Assembly (NCBI RefSeq): GCF_017255185.1
Contig: NZ_JAFKCZ010000020.1
Coordinates: 1-64,000, forward strand
DNA: 64,000 nt
Reading direction: 5' to 3'
Source: Parahaliea mediterranea
GTDB lineage: Bacteria > Pseudomonadota > Gammaproteobacteria > Pseudomonadales > Halieaceae
Part shown: piece after piece, positions 18,026 through 26,913 of the stretch
How positions within the stretch are numbered: position 1 is the stretch's first letter
How the letters are laid out: every line of letters starts with the position of its first letter
The notes under the pieces: model-generated
What the model was told of the DNA's origin: nothing
The model's input: the letters and a program-made list of their open reading frames with translations, nothing else
The model's database searches: none
Made by a program: the position numbers and the translations under genes

Positions 18026-18745
18026 CTATGGGGCCGGCAGTAGCCGGCCCAATACGCTGCTGACCGCGTTTTCCACCCGCAGGATGCGGGGGCCCAGGGC
18101 GACCGCCTCGAAGCCGCTATCGAGCAGTTTTTCCACCTCGTAGGGAATGAAACCGCCCTCGGGGCCGATGGCCACCACCAGCGCGTCCCGGTTGTCTGTC
18201 GGGGGCAGGGGGGCGTCGTCCCGGGGGTGTGCCAGTAATGCCCGCCGGCCGGCCAGCAGCGCCGGCAGGCGGTCTTCGACGAAGGGCTTGAAGCGCGGTT
18301 CCAGGTGCACCGCCGGCAGTACCGTGTCGCGGGCCTGCTCCAGCCCCTGCAGCAGGTAGTCGCGTACGGTGCCGGGCTGTAGCACCGGCGTCTGCCAGTA
18401 GCTTTTCTCCACCCGGTAGCTGTTGATCAGGACCAGGGATTCGACGCCGAACTCGGCGGCACTGCGCAGGATGCGCCGCAGCATTTTCGGCCGCGGCAGG
18501 GCCAGCAGCAGGGTGACCGGCAGTTTGGCGGGCGGCGGGGTGTCGAGGCTGAATTCGATCACCGCGCGCTGGCGGTCCAGTTCGACCAGTACGCCCTGGC
18601 CCATCAAGCCTCCGGTTTCTCCCACCCGCACCGTGTCGCCGGGCCGGGCGCGGTGCACCGTATGCAGGTGTTGCAGGCGGCGGTCGCTGACCGCCAGGCG
18701 GCCGGGGGCCAGCAGGTCGTCGGCGGTGAACAGCAGCAGGTTCAA
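18026..18745 (-). CDS. rsmE: 16S rRNA (uracil-1498-N3)-methyltransferase RsmE
   Basis: A 239-residue SPOUT-class methyltransferase that modifies U1498 of 16S rRNA. An N-terminal PUA-like domain includes HLHTVHRARPGDTV. The C-terminal SAM-binding trefoil knot contains VVAIGPEGGF and LGPRILRVENAV, both diagnostic. The only sensible start is a TTG at 18745, giving the expected Met-Asn-Leu-Leu-Leu beginning; in-frame ATG codons further upstream fall inside rimO. It begins seven bases after the rimO stop, so translation is probably coupled. Confidence 0.93.
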   Translation of the reverse strand: MNLLLFTADDLLAPGRLAVSDRRLQHLHTVHRARPGDTVRVGETGGLMGQGVLVELDRQRAVIEFSLDTPPPAKLPVTLLLALPRPKMLRRILRSAAEFGVESLVLINSYRVEKSYWQTPVLQPGTVRDYLLQGLEQARDTVLPAVHLEPRFKPFVEDRLPALLAGRRALLAHPRDDAPLPPTDNRDALVVAIGPEGGFIPYEVEKLLDSGFEAVALGPRILRVENAVSSVLGRLLPAP

Positions 18746-18752
18746 GAGCTGC

Positions 18753-20069
18753 CTAGCCCGCCCAGAGGTCGTACTCGTCGGCGGCGGTGACTTCCGCCTC
18801 CACGAAATCGCCGGGCTGCAGATCGGTGATGCCGTCGAGGTAGACCTTGCCGTCGATCTCCGGCGCATCCGCGGTGGAGCGCCCCACGGCGCCCTCGGCG
18901 TCGACTTCGTCAATCAGGATTTCAATGGTCTTGCCCACCTTGGCCTGCAGTTTGTCGGCGCTGATCTGCTGTTGCAGGGCCATGAAGCGTTCCCAGCGCT
19001 CCTGCTTCACCTCTTCCGGCACCGGATCCGGCAGGTCGTTGGCGGCGGCGCCGGTTACCGGGGAGTACTGGAAACAGCCCACCCGGTCCAGTTGCGCCTC
19101 GCGCAGGAAGTCGAGCAGGATCTCGAAATCCTGTTCGGTCTCGCCGGGAAAGCCGACGATGAAGGTGCTGCGCAGGGTGAGGTCTGGGCAGATGCCGCGC
19201 CAGTGCTGGATGCGGTCCAGCACCTTTTCCGCGGCGGCGGGGCGCTTCATGCGCTTGAGCACCGCCGGGCTGCCGTGCTGGAAGGGGATGTCGAGGTAGG
19301 GCAGGATTTTGCCCTCGGCCATTAGCGGGATCACATTGTCGACGTGGGGGTAGGGGTAGACGTAGTGCAGGCGCACCCACACGCCGAACTCGCCCAGCGC
19401 CTCGCACAGTTCCTGCATGCGCGTCTTCAGCGGCCGGCCGTTCCAGAAGCCGGTGCGGTATTTCAAGTCCACGCCGTAGGCGCTGGTGTCCTGGGAGATC
19501 ACCAGCAGCTCGCGCACGCCGGCCTTCACCAGCCGCTCCGCCTCTTCCATCACATCGCCGATGGGCCGGCTTACCAGGTCGCCGCGCATACTGGGGATGA
19601 TGCAGAAGGAACAGCGGTGATTGCAGCCCTCGGAGATTTTCAGGTAGGCGTAGTGGCGGGGGGTCAGCTTCACGCCCTGGGGCGGCACCAGGTCCACGTA
19701 GGGGTCGTGCACCGGGGTGTGGGGCACGTACTGGTGCACCGCGCCCACCACCTCCTCGTAGGCGGCCGGGCCGGTGACGCTCAGTACCTTGGGGTGCAGC
19801 GCGCGGATGGCCGCGGCGTCGTCGCCCTTGCCCATGCAGCCGGTGACGATCACCTTGCCGTTCTCGCTCAGGGCCTCGCCGATGGCGTCCAGGGATTCCT
19901 GCTTGGCGCTGTCGATAAAGCCGCAGGTGTTGACCACCACCAGCTCCGCGTCCTGGTAGCTGGGCACGATGTCGTAGCCGTCCAGCTTGAGCTGGGTGAG
20001 GATGCGTTCGGAATCGACCAGGGCCTTGGGGCAGCCGAGACTGACAAAGCCAACCTTGTTGCTGGACAT
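18753..20069 (-). CDS. rimO: Ribosomal protein S12 methylthiotransferase RimO
   Basis: A 438-residue radical-SAM enzyme that adds a methylthio group to the conserved aspartate of ribosomal protein S12. An N-terminal UPF0004 domain carries three cluster-ligating cysteines (one in NTCGF, one in TGCMG). The radical SAM motif C-x3-C-x2-C is in [11 protein letters not shown], and a C-terminal TRAM domain ends at about residue 438. [21 protein letters not shown] at the N-terminus is characteristic of RimO rather than MiaB. The ATG at 20069 follows AGGTTATCCC. Confidence 0.97.
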   Translation of the reverse strand: MSSNKVGFVSLGCPKALVDSERILTQLKLDGYDIVPSYQDAELVVVNTCGFIDSAKQESLDAIGEALSENGKVIVTGCMGKGDDAAAIRALHPKVLSVTGPAAYEEVVGAVHQYVPHTPVHDPYVDLVPPQGVKLTPRHYAYLKISEGCNHRCSFCIIPSMRGDLVSRPIGDVMEEAERLVKAGVRELLVISQDTSAYGVDLKYRTGFWNGRPLKTRMQELCEALGEFGVWVRLHYVYPYPHVDNVIPLMAEGKILPYLDIPFQHGSPAVLKRMKRPAAAEKVLDRIQHWRGICPDLTLRSTFIVGFPGETEQDFEILLDFLREAQLDRVGCFQYSPVTGAAANDLPDPVPEEVKQERWERFMALQQQISADKLQAKVGKTIEILIDEVDAEGAVGRSTADAPEIDGKVYLDGITDLQPGDFVEAEVTAADEYDLWAG

Positions 20070-20270
20070 GGGATAACCTGCGGGATTTGAGCCGGAAAAG
20101 GGGCGCGAATTATACCGGCCGCGGCTGCCACTGTCTGTAGCGGTATTGCTCGCTGAACCACGGCTTGCGGCCTGGCGGCGGGGGGCGGCTGACCGCTGCG
20201 GGGCCGTCGGCGCGGCTGCTATAGTGGCCTCACAACAATAACAGCGGGGGATACCCGGGTGAGGGATGCC

Positions 20271-21371
20271 ATGACTGAGGGCCGGCGCGCCGCGGTTGGC
20301 ACGGGTTACTGTATCTTCGCCAGCCGCGTCGGCGCGACATTGCGCCACCTGGAAAGCCTGGGGCTGGATGCGCCGGTGTTGCTGCGCGGCAGCGGTTTGA
20401 CCGCGTCCGACGTGGACGGCGGCGACGATCCCCGTGTGGTGGATGCCGGTGCGCTGTTGCGGGTCTACGAGAACGCAGTGGCGCAGAGCGGCCGCGCCGA
20501 TCTCGGGCTGTGCTACGGCGAGGCGGCGGGGGTGACCGAGTACGGGCCGATCGGCTACGCGATGCTGAGCGCCGCCACCGATCTGCAGGCGGTCAATCTG
20601 GCGCTGACCTTCCAGCGCCTGTACTACGGCACCATGGCGCGCATGAGCCTGCACCACGAGCAGGGGCGGGGGCTGATCCGCATTGACGAGGCCCTGCCCG
20701 GTACAACCGGCCGCCGCTTCTTCCTGGAAATGCTGCTGGCCGGGTTCCTGCGCTTCAATCACGCGCTGGTGGGCAGCCAGACCCAGCTGCTGGAACTGCG
20801 CCTGGCCTACCCCGAGCCCGACTACGGCGCGCGCTACCCGCAACTGTTCGGCTGCCCGGTCCGCTTTGCCGCGGCCACCACCGAACTGGTGTTCGATACC
20901 GGCATCCTCGCCCGGGCGCTGCCCAATTCCGACGAGATCACCGCCCGGGCCTGCGAGCGGGTGTGTCGGGAGCTGCTGGCGGAGTTCGACCGCGGCGAGC
21001 CCATGGCTGCCCGGGTGCGGCGCATGTTGGCCGAGTGCGCGGGGCCGGCGCCGTCGATGGCGGAGGTGGCCCGGGCGCTGGGTTGCCACGAGCGCACGCT
21101 GCACCGCCGCCTGCGGGACGAGTCCAGCAATTTCCAGCAGCTCAAGGACGAGGTGGCGCGCGATCGCGCCCTGCTGCAGTTGCGGGACCCGGGGCGCAGC
21201 GTCAACACCGTGGCCCGGGACCTGGGCTTTGACTCCCCGTCCAATTTCCGCCGCGCGGTGCGCCGCTGGACCGGATTCACGCCCCAGGAGTGGCGGCGGC
21301 GCTGGCGCGCCGGCGGCGGGGCCCGGGTATCGAAAGCGGACAGCGTGCCCGGGATGCCTGTCTGGAATTGA
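20271..21371 (+). CDS. AraC-family transcriptional regulator
   Basis: 366 residues. The N-terminal region (about 20-210) is the Arabinose_bd-type ligand domain found in OruR/ArgR-like AraC proteins. The C-terminal double helix-turn-helix (about 265-350) contains [19 protein letters not shown] and [25 protein letters not shown]. The ATG at 20271 has GAGGG eight bases upstream; an in-frame GTG lies four codons earlier. It is divergent from rimO and co-directional with the downstream secreted flavoprotein gene, which has a clear promoter of its own, so it is a candidate regulator of that gene (inference). Confidence 0.9.
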   Translation: MTEGRRAAVGTGYCIFASRVGATLRHLESLGLDAPVLLRGSGLTASDVDGGDDPRVVDAGALLRVYENAVAQSGRADLGLCYGEAAGVTEYGPIGYAMLSAATDLQAVNLALTFQRLYYGTMARMSLHHEQGRGLIRIDEALPGTTGRRFFLEMLLAGFLRFNHALVGSQTQLLELRLAYPEPDYGARYPQLFGCPVRFAAATTELVFDTGILARALPNSDEITARACERVCRELLAEFDRGEPMAARVRRMLAECAGPAPSMAEVARALGCHERTLHRRLRDESSNFQQLKDEVARDRALLQLRDPGRSVNTVARDLGFDSPSNFRRAVRRWTGFTPQEWRRRWRAGGGARVSKADSVPGMPVWN

Positions 21372-21434
21372 CACCCGGCCGGAGTCTTTTCAAAAAATCT
21401 ATATAAATCAATTGGATGAGTTGTATTTTTGCGA

Positions 21435-21462
21435 TTGACCGGGACGCCTCGCGCGCTATGGT
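21435..21462 (+). promoter_or_regulatory. Sigma70-type promoter of the secreted flavoprotein gene
   Basis: TTGACC (21435-21440) and TATGGT (21457-21462) are separated by 16 bases. The region just upstream (21385-21430) is strikingly A/T-rich for this GC-rich genome and could act as an UP element. The predicted start of transcription is near 21469, giving a leader of about 100 bases. Confidence 0.6.
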
Positions 21463-21465
21463 GGA

Positions 21466-21480
21466 AGGTGCCTGGCACCT
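21466..21480. promoter_or_regulatory. Operator-like perfect palindrome over the predicted transcription start
   Basis: AGGTGCCTGGCACCT is a perfect seven-base inverted repeat around a central T, four bases downstream of the TATGGT -10 element. A protein bound here would block initiation. The symmetric form suits a dimeric repressor better than an AraC-type activator. No obvious second copy was noticed in the window. Confidence 0.5.
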
Positions 21481-21567
21481 GTCCGTGGGGATGGGCGGCC
21501 AACAACAATAACGACACGCTCCCGCTCCGGCGCACCGCCGGCGCGTGGGCGCAAGGAGACCGAGACC

Positions 21568-23955
21568 ATGCGATCACCCCTGGCACACTTCCCCTGGATG
21601 GCGGCGCTGTTCAGCCTCTGGCTGGTAGCCGCCGAGACCCAGGCGCAATCCTGCCCCGCGCTGTCGACCCTGGCGTCCTCCTGCCGCAACAACGATTGCG
21701 ACGCGGAGCTCGGCGAAAACGCGCTGAACTGCCCCGAGGATTGCGCCGATCCGGGCAGCCAGGTAATGGCCTATTACACCCAGGGCATGGCCTGCGCGCC
21801 GGCACCGATCTACGAGCCGCTGTCGGTGGCCGAGCTGCAGGAGGATGTGCGCGCGGTGGTGAGCTCCGGCCTCAAGGTCAAGCCCGCCGGGACCAGCCAC
21901 TCCGCCACCAGCATCATCTGCGGCGACGGCAATTCGGCGGTGATTCGCTCCACCCACCTCAACGCGATCGGCCCCGTCGAGAGCTTCGAGGCTTACAGCC
22001 ACACGGTGAATGTGGAGGCGGGGGTGGAGATCAACGACTTGCAGGAAAACCTCGCGGCCCAGGGCTTCAGCCACGGCTTCGGCGCCACCGGTTTCGGCGG
22101 CATCAGCGTGGGCGGCGCCATCGCCACCGGCGCCCACGGCTCCTCGCTGCAGTCCTCCTCCACCATTTCCTCGGCCGTCGTGGCGCTGGACGTGGTTGGC
22201 CCCGACGGCGCCCTTGCCACCTACTCGGAGGGCACGACCGGCGTGAGCGATCCCCAGCTGTGGTCGGCGCTGAAAACCAACCTCGGCCTGCTGGGCTATG
22301 TGGCGCGGGCGCGCCTGAAACTGGAGCCGCAGTTCAATATCGCCATGGAAGTGCGCTACGTGGATGAAACCAGCTTCGTCGCCGATGGCGGGGTGGACGC
22401 CGCGGTGGCCGGCTGTGATTACGTGTTCCTCACCTGGTTCCCGGGGCAGGACGAGGTGCAGTTGCTGTGCGGCAGCCGCACCGCCAACCCGGTGGACAGC
22501 CCCTATGCGCAAAACCAGCTGTTTACGCCCAACCTGTCGGGCATTGAAACCACCTTCGCGGTGCCTGGCTTGCAGTTCGCCATGTGCAACCAGGGCCAGC
22601 AGTGCAGCATCGAGAACACACGACTGGCGCTGTACCGCGACCAGCCGCCGCTGGTGATCACCGAGGGCCCGGAACCGCTGTCGCCGGTGGCCTCGCGGCA
22701 CACGGTGCTCACCGGGCCCTCCCACCGCATGATCACCCTGCAGCCGGAGAAATTCCTGGATAACCAGCCCAGCTTCTCCCAGCTCGAATACGAGGGCGCC
22801 ATGCCCTTCAGCCAGATCCAGGACGCGGTGCAGTACCTCAACAGCATCTACAACCGGGACGGCATCTGCCAGCCCCTGATCGGCACCATCATGCGCTTCG
22901 ACAACGCCGACGACGGCCTGTTGATCTCCGGCAACCACGCCCGCAACGGTATTGTCGACGGCGAGCGCATGGTGCACCTGGAGTTCGTGGAGTACTGGGG
23001 CTACGGCCTGGACGAGGCCGGGCTCGAGGCGCACGTCAACACCCCCTACCGGGAGATCGTGACCCACCTGGTGGAGAACTTTGACTACTGGCCGCACTGG
23101 GGCAAGAACGACGAGTGGGTGTTCCAGTTGCCCGCCCTGCAGGCGCGCAACGCCCCGGAGCGCAATACTTTTAACCAGGCGATTGCCCAGCTCGACCCCT
23201 ACGGCGTGTTCAGCAACACCTTCACCCGGGACGCCGGTTTCGTGTCGCCCCAGGAAGGCGGCGACTTCGCCCAGGCCTACTACGGCGCCTGCGCCGGCCT
23301 GGACAGCGATGGCGACGGCATCAGCGACTGCGCCGACAAGCACCCCAACAACTTCTCGGGTATGTACGCGCGCATCGACGATCTCGGCTGGGGCGACGGT
23401 TTCTTCGCCGACGGCAGCTGCGGCAACGCCGACGACTGGAATGAAATGAAAGGCAACTTCGGCGCCGAGCAGGCGCAGAACATGCGCGCCGGCTGGGACT
23501 ACGCCTCGGAAAATCACACCTACACCGCCGCCACCTTCAACTGGAACCCGGCCTGGGGCGGCAACGCGGGCAACTGGAACCGTTCCTGGGAGGTGATGTT
23601 CTCCGCCGAGTTCGTGGCGCCGGCCACGGGGCGCTACTGCTTCGGCACCGACAACGGCAGTCCCGGTACCACCATCGTCACCGGCCGCAACAGCTGTTCC
23701 TCGGTGTGGATCAACAAGTCGCAGGTGGCGGAAGTCGGCTACAACGCCAGCCCCCGCCGCCCCGCCGGCTGCGTGGACATGGTGGCCGGGCAGAGCTATC
23801 GCTACGACCTCTACAACCGGCACCACAACGCCAATGTCTCCAACAGCTTCGTGTCCCACCCCAGCTGGTGTTTTGGCGGCGACAGCGATTGCGAGCCGGT
23901 GCAGGCCCTCGACCAGAACGATTTTATCGCCAAGCCGGATACCGGCAGTTTTTGA
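21568..23955 (+). CDS. Secreted sugar-1,4-lactone oxidase-like flavoprotein with accessory domains
   Basis: 795 residues. Signal peptide 1-27. A cysteine cluster (29-59, ending GENALNCPEDC) resembles the secreted GEN..CP.DC motif. The FAD-binding PCMH domain (about 80-270) has AGTSHSAT with H111 as the likely covalent flavin site, then GAIATGAHGSS at 184-192. A lactone-oxidase C-terminal domain follows, with YWPHWGKND and LDPYGVFSN, as in gulono- and arabinono-lactone oxidases. Next come a calcium-type repeat (DSDGDGISDCADKHP) and a PA14-like region with GRYCFGTDNG and AGQSYRYDLY. AAGGAGA precedes the ATG. The enzyme class is well supported; substrate and PA14 assignment are inference. Confidence 0.8.
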   Translation: MRSPLAHFPWMAALFSLWLVAAETQAQSCPALSTLASSCRNNDCDAELGENALNCPEDCADPGSQVMAYYTQGMACAPAPIYEPLSVAELQEDVRAVVSSGLKVKPAGTSHSATSIICGDGNSAVIRSTHLNAIGPVESFEAYSHTVNVEAGVEINDLQENLAAQGFSHGFGATGFGGISVGGAIATGAHGSSLQSSSTISSAVVALDVVGPDGALATYSEGTTGVSDPQLWSALKTNLGLLGYVARARLKLEPQFNIAMEVRYVDETSFVADGGVDAAVAGCDYVFLTWFPGQDEVQLLCGSRTANPVDSPYAQNQLFTPNLSGIETTFAVPGLQFAMCNQGQQCSIENTRLALYRDQPPLVITEGPEPLSPVASRHTVLTGPSHRMITLQPEKFLDNQPSFSQLEYEGAMPFSQIQDAVQYLNSIYNRDGICQPLIGTIMRFDNADDGLLISGNHARNGIVDGERMVHLEFVEYWGYGLDEAGLEAHVNTPYREIVTHLVENFDYWPHWGKNDEWVFQLPALQARNAPERNTFNQAIAQLDPYGVFSNTFTRDAGFVSPQEGGDFAQAYYGACAGLDSDGDGISDCADKHPNNFSGMYARIDDLGWGDGFFADGSCGNADDWNEMKGNFGAEQAQNMRAGWDYASENHTYTAATFNWNPAWGGNAGNWNRSWEVMFSAEFVAPATGRYCFGTDNGSPGTTIVTGRNSCSSVWINKSQVAEVGYNASPRRPAGCVDMVAGQSYRYDLYNRHHNANVSNSFVSHPSWCFGGDSDCEPVQALDQNDFIAKPDTGSF

Positions 23956-24025
23956 CGCCGGCGGTGTTGCCCGGCGGGGGCGCGCAAGGGAGTGCGTCGA
24001 CCGCGCCGGGCAATACCGGCGCGTC
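23954..24025. terminator. Long imperfect inverted repeat between convergent genes
   Basis: A 23-base arm starting at the flavoprotein stop codon (23954-23976) pairs with 24004-24025 across a loop of about 27 bases. The inner ten bases (TTGCCCGGCG) pair perfectly, the outer part has one bulge and a G-T pair. It separates the flavoprotein gene from the convergent DUF2244 gene and probably terminates both. Confidence 0.5.
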
Positions 24026-24063
24026 AATTCCACGACTGGATAGTGGCCCGCCCCGGGCGGGTC

Positions 24064-24567
24064 CTAAAACAGGCGCTCCAGCCGGTCGCCGTGGCCGCGC
24101 ACGCGCAATTCCCCGCGCAGCAGGGTGAGTAGCGCCAGGCAGTCGTCGCGATTGAGGAAGTCCCCCACCGGCACGCGCTCGCTGCGGCTGTGCAGGCAGA
24201 TGCCGGGCCCCTCCCAGGGGTGGCGCTCGCGGTCGACGCTGATCCCGGTGTTCTCGCGGGGAAACTGCCAGCTCTGCCGGGGCAGGTAGTAGCCCTTTTC
24301 GATCCGCACCCGCTCGTCGTCGAAGGTGATGATGTGCCGGTACTGCAGCTTCCAGTTCACCAGGTAGAGCGCGCCGCCCAGGGCCGCGAGTTCCAGCCCC
24401 GCGATGGGCAGGATGGGCCAGGCCCCCGCCAGCGCGAAACCGGTGGCGATGCCGAGGGAGGGCACGGCCAGCACCAGCAGCACCAGTTTGTTCGCGCGCC
24501 AGCTGGCCGAGTGATTGGGCCTGGCGACGATGGTCAATCGGTGCTTGTGTCGGCGGGAGGTAACCAC
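24064..24567 (-). CDS. DUF2244 membrane protein
   Basis: 167 residues with two adjacent membrane segments (about 35-55 and 60-82) joined by a short turn, and a cytoplasmic C-terminal part containing LVNWKLQYRHIITFDDERVRIEKG. This is the DUF2244 pattern; members often neighbour cytochrome c oxidase genes, though none is seen here. The start is a GTG at 24567 with GGAAG upstream; the frame runs much further 5' through the antisense of the sulfurtransferase gene but without a supported start. Function unknown. Confidence 0.78.
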   Translation of the reverse strand: MVTSRRHKHRLTIVARPNHSASWRANKLVLLVLAVPSLGIATGFALAGAWPILPIAGLELAALGGALYLVNWKLQYRHIITFDDERVRIEKGYYLPRQSWQFPRENTGISVDRERHPWEGPGICLHSRSERVPVGDFLNRDDCLALLTLLRGELRVRGHGDRLERLF

Positions 24568-24636
24568 GGGGCGCTTCCGGTGACATTTCCTGTTAAGTTT
24601 AGCTGACTTACGGCATTGGAGCAGGAGGTATCCGTC

Positions 24637-25455
24637 ATGGTTGACAGTCTTGAGGCGCAGGCGTCGCTGGTGGCCCCGGATGACAGGGAGGCCCTGGCGC
24701 GGGCCCTGGTGGTGGACTGCCGCTACTCGCTGGCGGATCCGGACGCGGGCCGCGCAGCCTACGACGCGGGTCATGTTCCCGGGGCGTTCTACCTCGATTT
24801 GGGCAGGGACCTGTCGGCGCCGCCGGCCGAGCACGGCGGCCGTCACCCGCTGCCCGAGCCGGCGCGCTTCGCCGCGACCCTGGCGGGCCTGGGCATCCAT
24901 CGGGGCAGCGAGGTTGTCGCCTATGACGACAACGGCTTTGCCTTCGCCGCGCGGCTGTGGTGGATGATGCGCAGCCTGGGCTACCGGCCGCCGCGGCTGC
25001 TGGACGGCGGTTACAGCGCCTGGCTGGCGGCCGGTGGAGAGCCGGAAACCCTGGTGCCCGAACCCGATCCCTGCGAGGCGCCGGATGTCGGCCACTGGAC
25101 GGGCTGCTGTGATATCGCCGGCCTGCGCGAGGCCCAGGCCGCCGGGGCCTGGCTGATCGACTCGCGGGAACCCCGCCGCTACGAGGGCCTGGAGGAGCCC
25201 ATCGACCCGGTGGCCGGACACATCCCCGGCGCGCTCAACCGTCCCTGGCAGGGCGCCACCACGGCGGCGGGAGCCCTGCGCGATGCCGAGGGCCTGCGCG
25301 AGCACTGGGGGGAGGCGCTGGAGGCCGAGGCCCTGGTGGTCTACTGCGGCTCGGGGGTGACCGCCTGTGTCAATCTGTTCACCCTGGTCCGCCTGGGTCA
25401 CCACGAGCCACGGCTCTACCCGGGCAGCTGGTCGGACTGGTGTAGCTACCTCTGA
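24637..25455 (+). CDS. Rhodanese-type sulfurtransferase (thiosulfate/3-mercaptopyruvate)
   Basis: 272 residues forming two rhodanese domains, the first (about 20-135) inactive and the second (about 155-270) catalytic. The active cysteine is C237 in YCGSGVTA; this CGSGVTA loop is the 3-mercaptopyruvate sulfurtransferase form rather than the CRKGVTA thiosulfate form. It transfers sulfane sulfur to thiols or cyanide. The ATG at 24637 has AGGAGG upstream; another ATG seven codons earlier is less well placed. Monocistronic. Confidence 0.9.
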   Translation: MVDSLEAQASLVAPDDREALARALVVDCRYSLADPDAGRAAYDAGHVPGAFYLDLGRDLSAPPAEHGGRHPLPEPARFAATLAGLGIHRGSEVVAYDDNGFAFAARLWWMMRSLGYRPPRLLDGGYSAWLAAGGEPETLVPEPDPCEAPDVGHWTGCCDIAGLREAQAAGAWLIDSREPRRYEGLEEPIDPVAGHIPGALNRPWQGATTAAGALRDAEGLREHWGEALEAEALVVYCGSGVTACVNLFTLVRLGHHEPRLYPGSWSDWCSYL

Positions 25456-26121
25456 CTAAAAATCAGGGAGCGATTCGCCGCGCAGCCAGGTACCCGTGGC
25501 GGGGTGTTCAAAACCGATGCGGGTGGCGTGCAGCATCAAGCGATCGGCCATCGCCAGCGCCTCCGGGTGGGCGTACATGTCGCAGCCGAGGATGGGGTGG
25601 CCCAGTTCGCGCATGTGGATGCGCAGCTGGTGCGAGCGGCCGGTCACCGGCGACAGCTCCAGGCGGCTGCGATCGCCCCGCCGCTCCAGTACCTGGTAGC
25701 GGGTGAGGGCCTGCTTGCCGCGCTCGTGGCAGATCAGCTGCCGGGGACGGTTGTCCCAGTCGCAGGCGATGGGCAGGTCGATTTCGCCGCTGTCCCGCGC
25801 CGGCTCCCCCCACACCACCGCGGTGTAGGTCTTCTCCACCCGGCGCTGCTGGAACTGGCGGCTGATATGGGCGTGGCACTCGCGGGTCAGGGGAATGATC
25901 ATGATGCCCGAGGTGTCCAGGTCCAGGCGGTGCACGATACTGGCGCTGGGGTAATCCCGCTGCAAGCGCGTGATCAGGCAATCCTTGTTCAAGGGGTGGC
26001 GGCCGGGAACGCTCAACAGTAAATCCGGCTTGCGCACCAGCAACAGGTGCTCGTCCTCGTGCAGCACGAGGATCGGTTCCTGGCTGTGGGGGACGATGTA
26101 GGGGGGCAGGGCGTCGGACAT
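25456..26121 (-). CDS. rluA: RluA-family pseudouridine synthase
   Basis: A 221-residue synthase without an S4 domain, as in RluA, which modifies U746 of 23S rRNA and U32 of several tRNAs. The catalytic aspartate is in SIVHRLDLDTSG. Other family elements are KPDLLLSVPGR near the N-terminus and TGRSHQLRIHMRELGHPILG. The short length (E. coli RluA is 219) supports this assignment over TruC or RluC/D. It converges with the sulfurtransferase gene with no gap. Confidence 0.88.
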   Translation of the reverse strand: MSDALPPYIVPHSQEPILVLHEDEHLLLVRKPDLLLSVPGRHPLNKDCLITRLQRDYPSASIVHRLDLDTSGIMIIPLTRECHAHISRQFQQRRVEKTYTAVVWGEPARDSGEIDLPIACDWDNRPRQLICHERGKQALTRYQVLERRGDRSRLELSPVTGRSHQLRIHMRELGHPILGCDMYAHPEALAMADRLMLHATRIGFEHPATGTWLRGESLPDF

Positions 26122-26220
26122 GGCGCGCTATGCTAGCGGGATTCCCCGTGGCGGGCCACCCTGGCGCGCCGGGTCTCAGGCGCGGATAATGCCGCTCCCC
26201 GAAGACAGACCGAGCATCTT

Positions 26221-26913
26221 GTGAACGAAGCCCTCGCCCAGCTCCAGCGGCGCCTGTGCGCCATCCTGCCCGCGGCTCGACTGGAAACCACGCCGCTGCC
26301 CATTGCCGCGCCCCTGTCGCTGCAATTGCTAAACGCCGATTATCCCCAGGGCGAACTCGATGCCGACACTGTGCAGCGTGTGATGAACAACCCCCTGTAC
26401 TGGGTCTTTTGCTGGGCCTCGGGGCTGGTGCTGGCGGACTGGTTGCTCGCGAACCCGGACTGGGTGCGCGGCAAGCGGGTGCTCGACTTTGGCTGTGGAT
26501 CGGGGGTGGTGGCGATCGCCGCCGCGCTCGCCGGGGCGCGGGAGGTGGTGGCCTGTGATATCGATCCCGACGCCCTGGCGGCGACCGCCGCCAACGCCGC
26601 GCTGAACGGGGTGTCCCTGGAGCTTTGCGATAACTTTGATGCGGTGAAGGGGGAGGTCGAGCTGCTGATCGTGGCGGATGTACTCTACGACAGGGCCAAC
26701 CTGGCCTGGCTGGAGCGCTTCCTGCTGCGCGCGGACCGGGTGTTGCTGGCCGACTCCAGGGTCAAGGACTTCCGCGCCCCGGGCTACCGCCAGATCGCCG
26801 CCCGGGAGGCGCACACCCTGCCCGACCTGGACGAGTCGGCGGCCTTTCGCGATGTGCGCATCTACCTGGGGGAAGTGGTTACCGGTACTGGTGCGGCCCC
26901 TTGCCCCAATTGA
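26221..26913 (+). CDS. SAM-dependent methyltransferase (ETF-beta lysine methyltransferase-like)
   Basis: 230 residues, class I methyltransferase. The SAM site is VLDFGCGSGVVAIAAALAGA (about 80-100), followed by VACDIDPDA and a VLYD element after strand 4, the pattern of the METTL20/PrmA-like lysine methyltransferases that modify the beta subunit of electron transfer flavoprotein. The start is GTG at 26221 with only a weak ribosome-binding site. Its last 35 bases overlap the convergent SnoaL-like gene. Methyltransferase fold is secure; the substrate is inference. Confidence 0.75.
   Translation: MNEALAQLQRRLCAILPAARLETTPLPIAAPLSLQLLNADYPQGELDADTVQRVMNNPLYWVFCWASGLVLADWLLANPDWVRGKRVLDFGCGSGVVAIAAALAGAREVVACDIDPDALAATAANAALNGVSLELCDNFDAVKGEVELLIVADVLYDRANLAWLERFLLRADRVLLADSRVKDFRAPGYRQIAAREAHTLPDLDESAAFRDVRIYLGEVVTGTGAAPCPN

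Noticed and set aside
21574-24033. 819-codon open frame antisense to the secreted flavoprotein gene
   Set aside because: Composition is typical of antisense shadow; the plus strand has a signal peptide, family motifs, promoter and ribosome-binding site.
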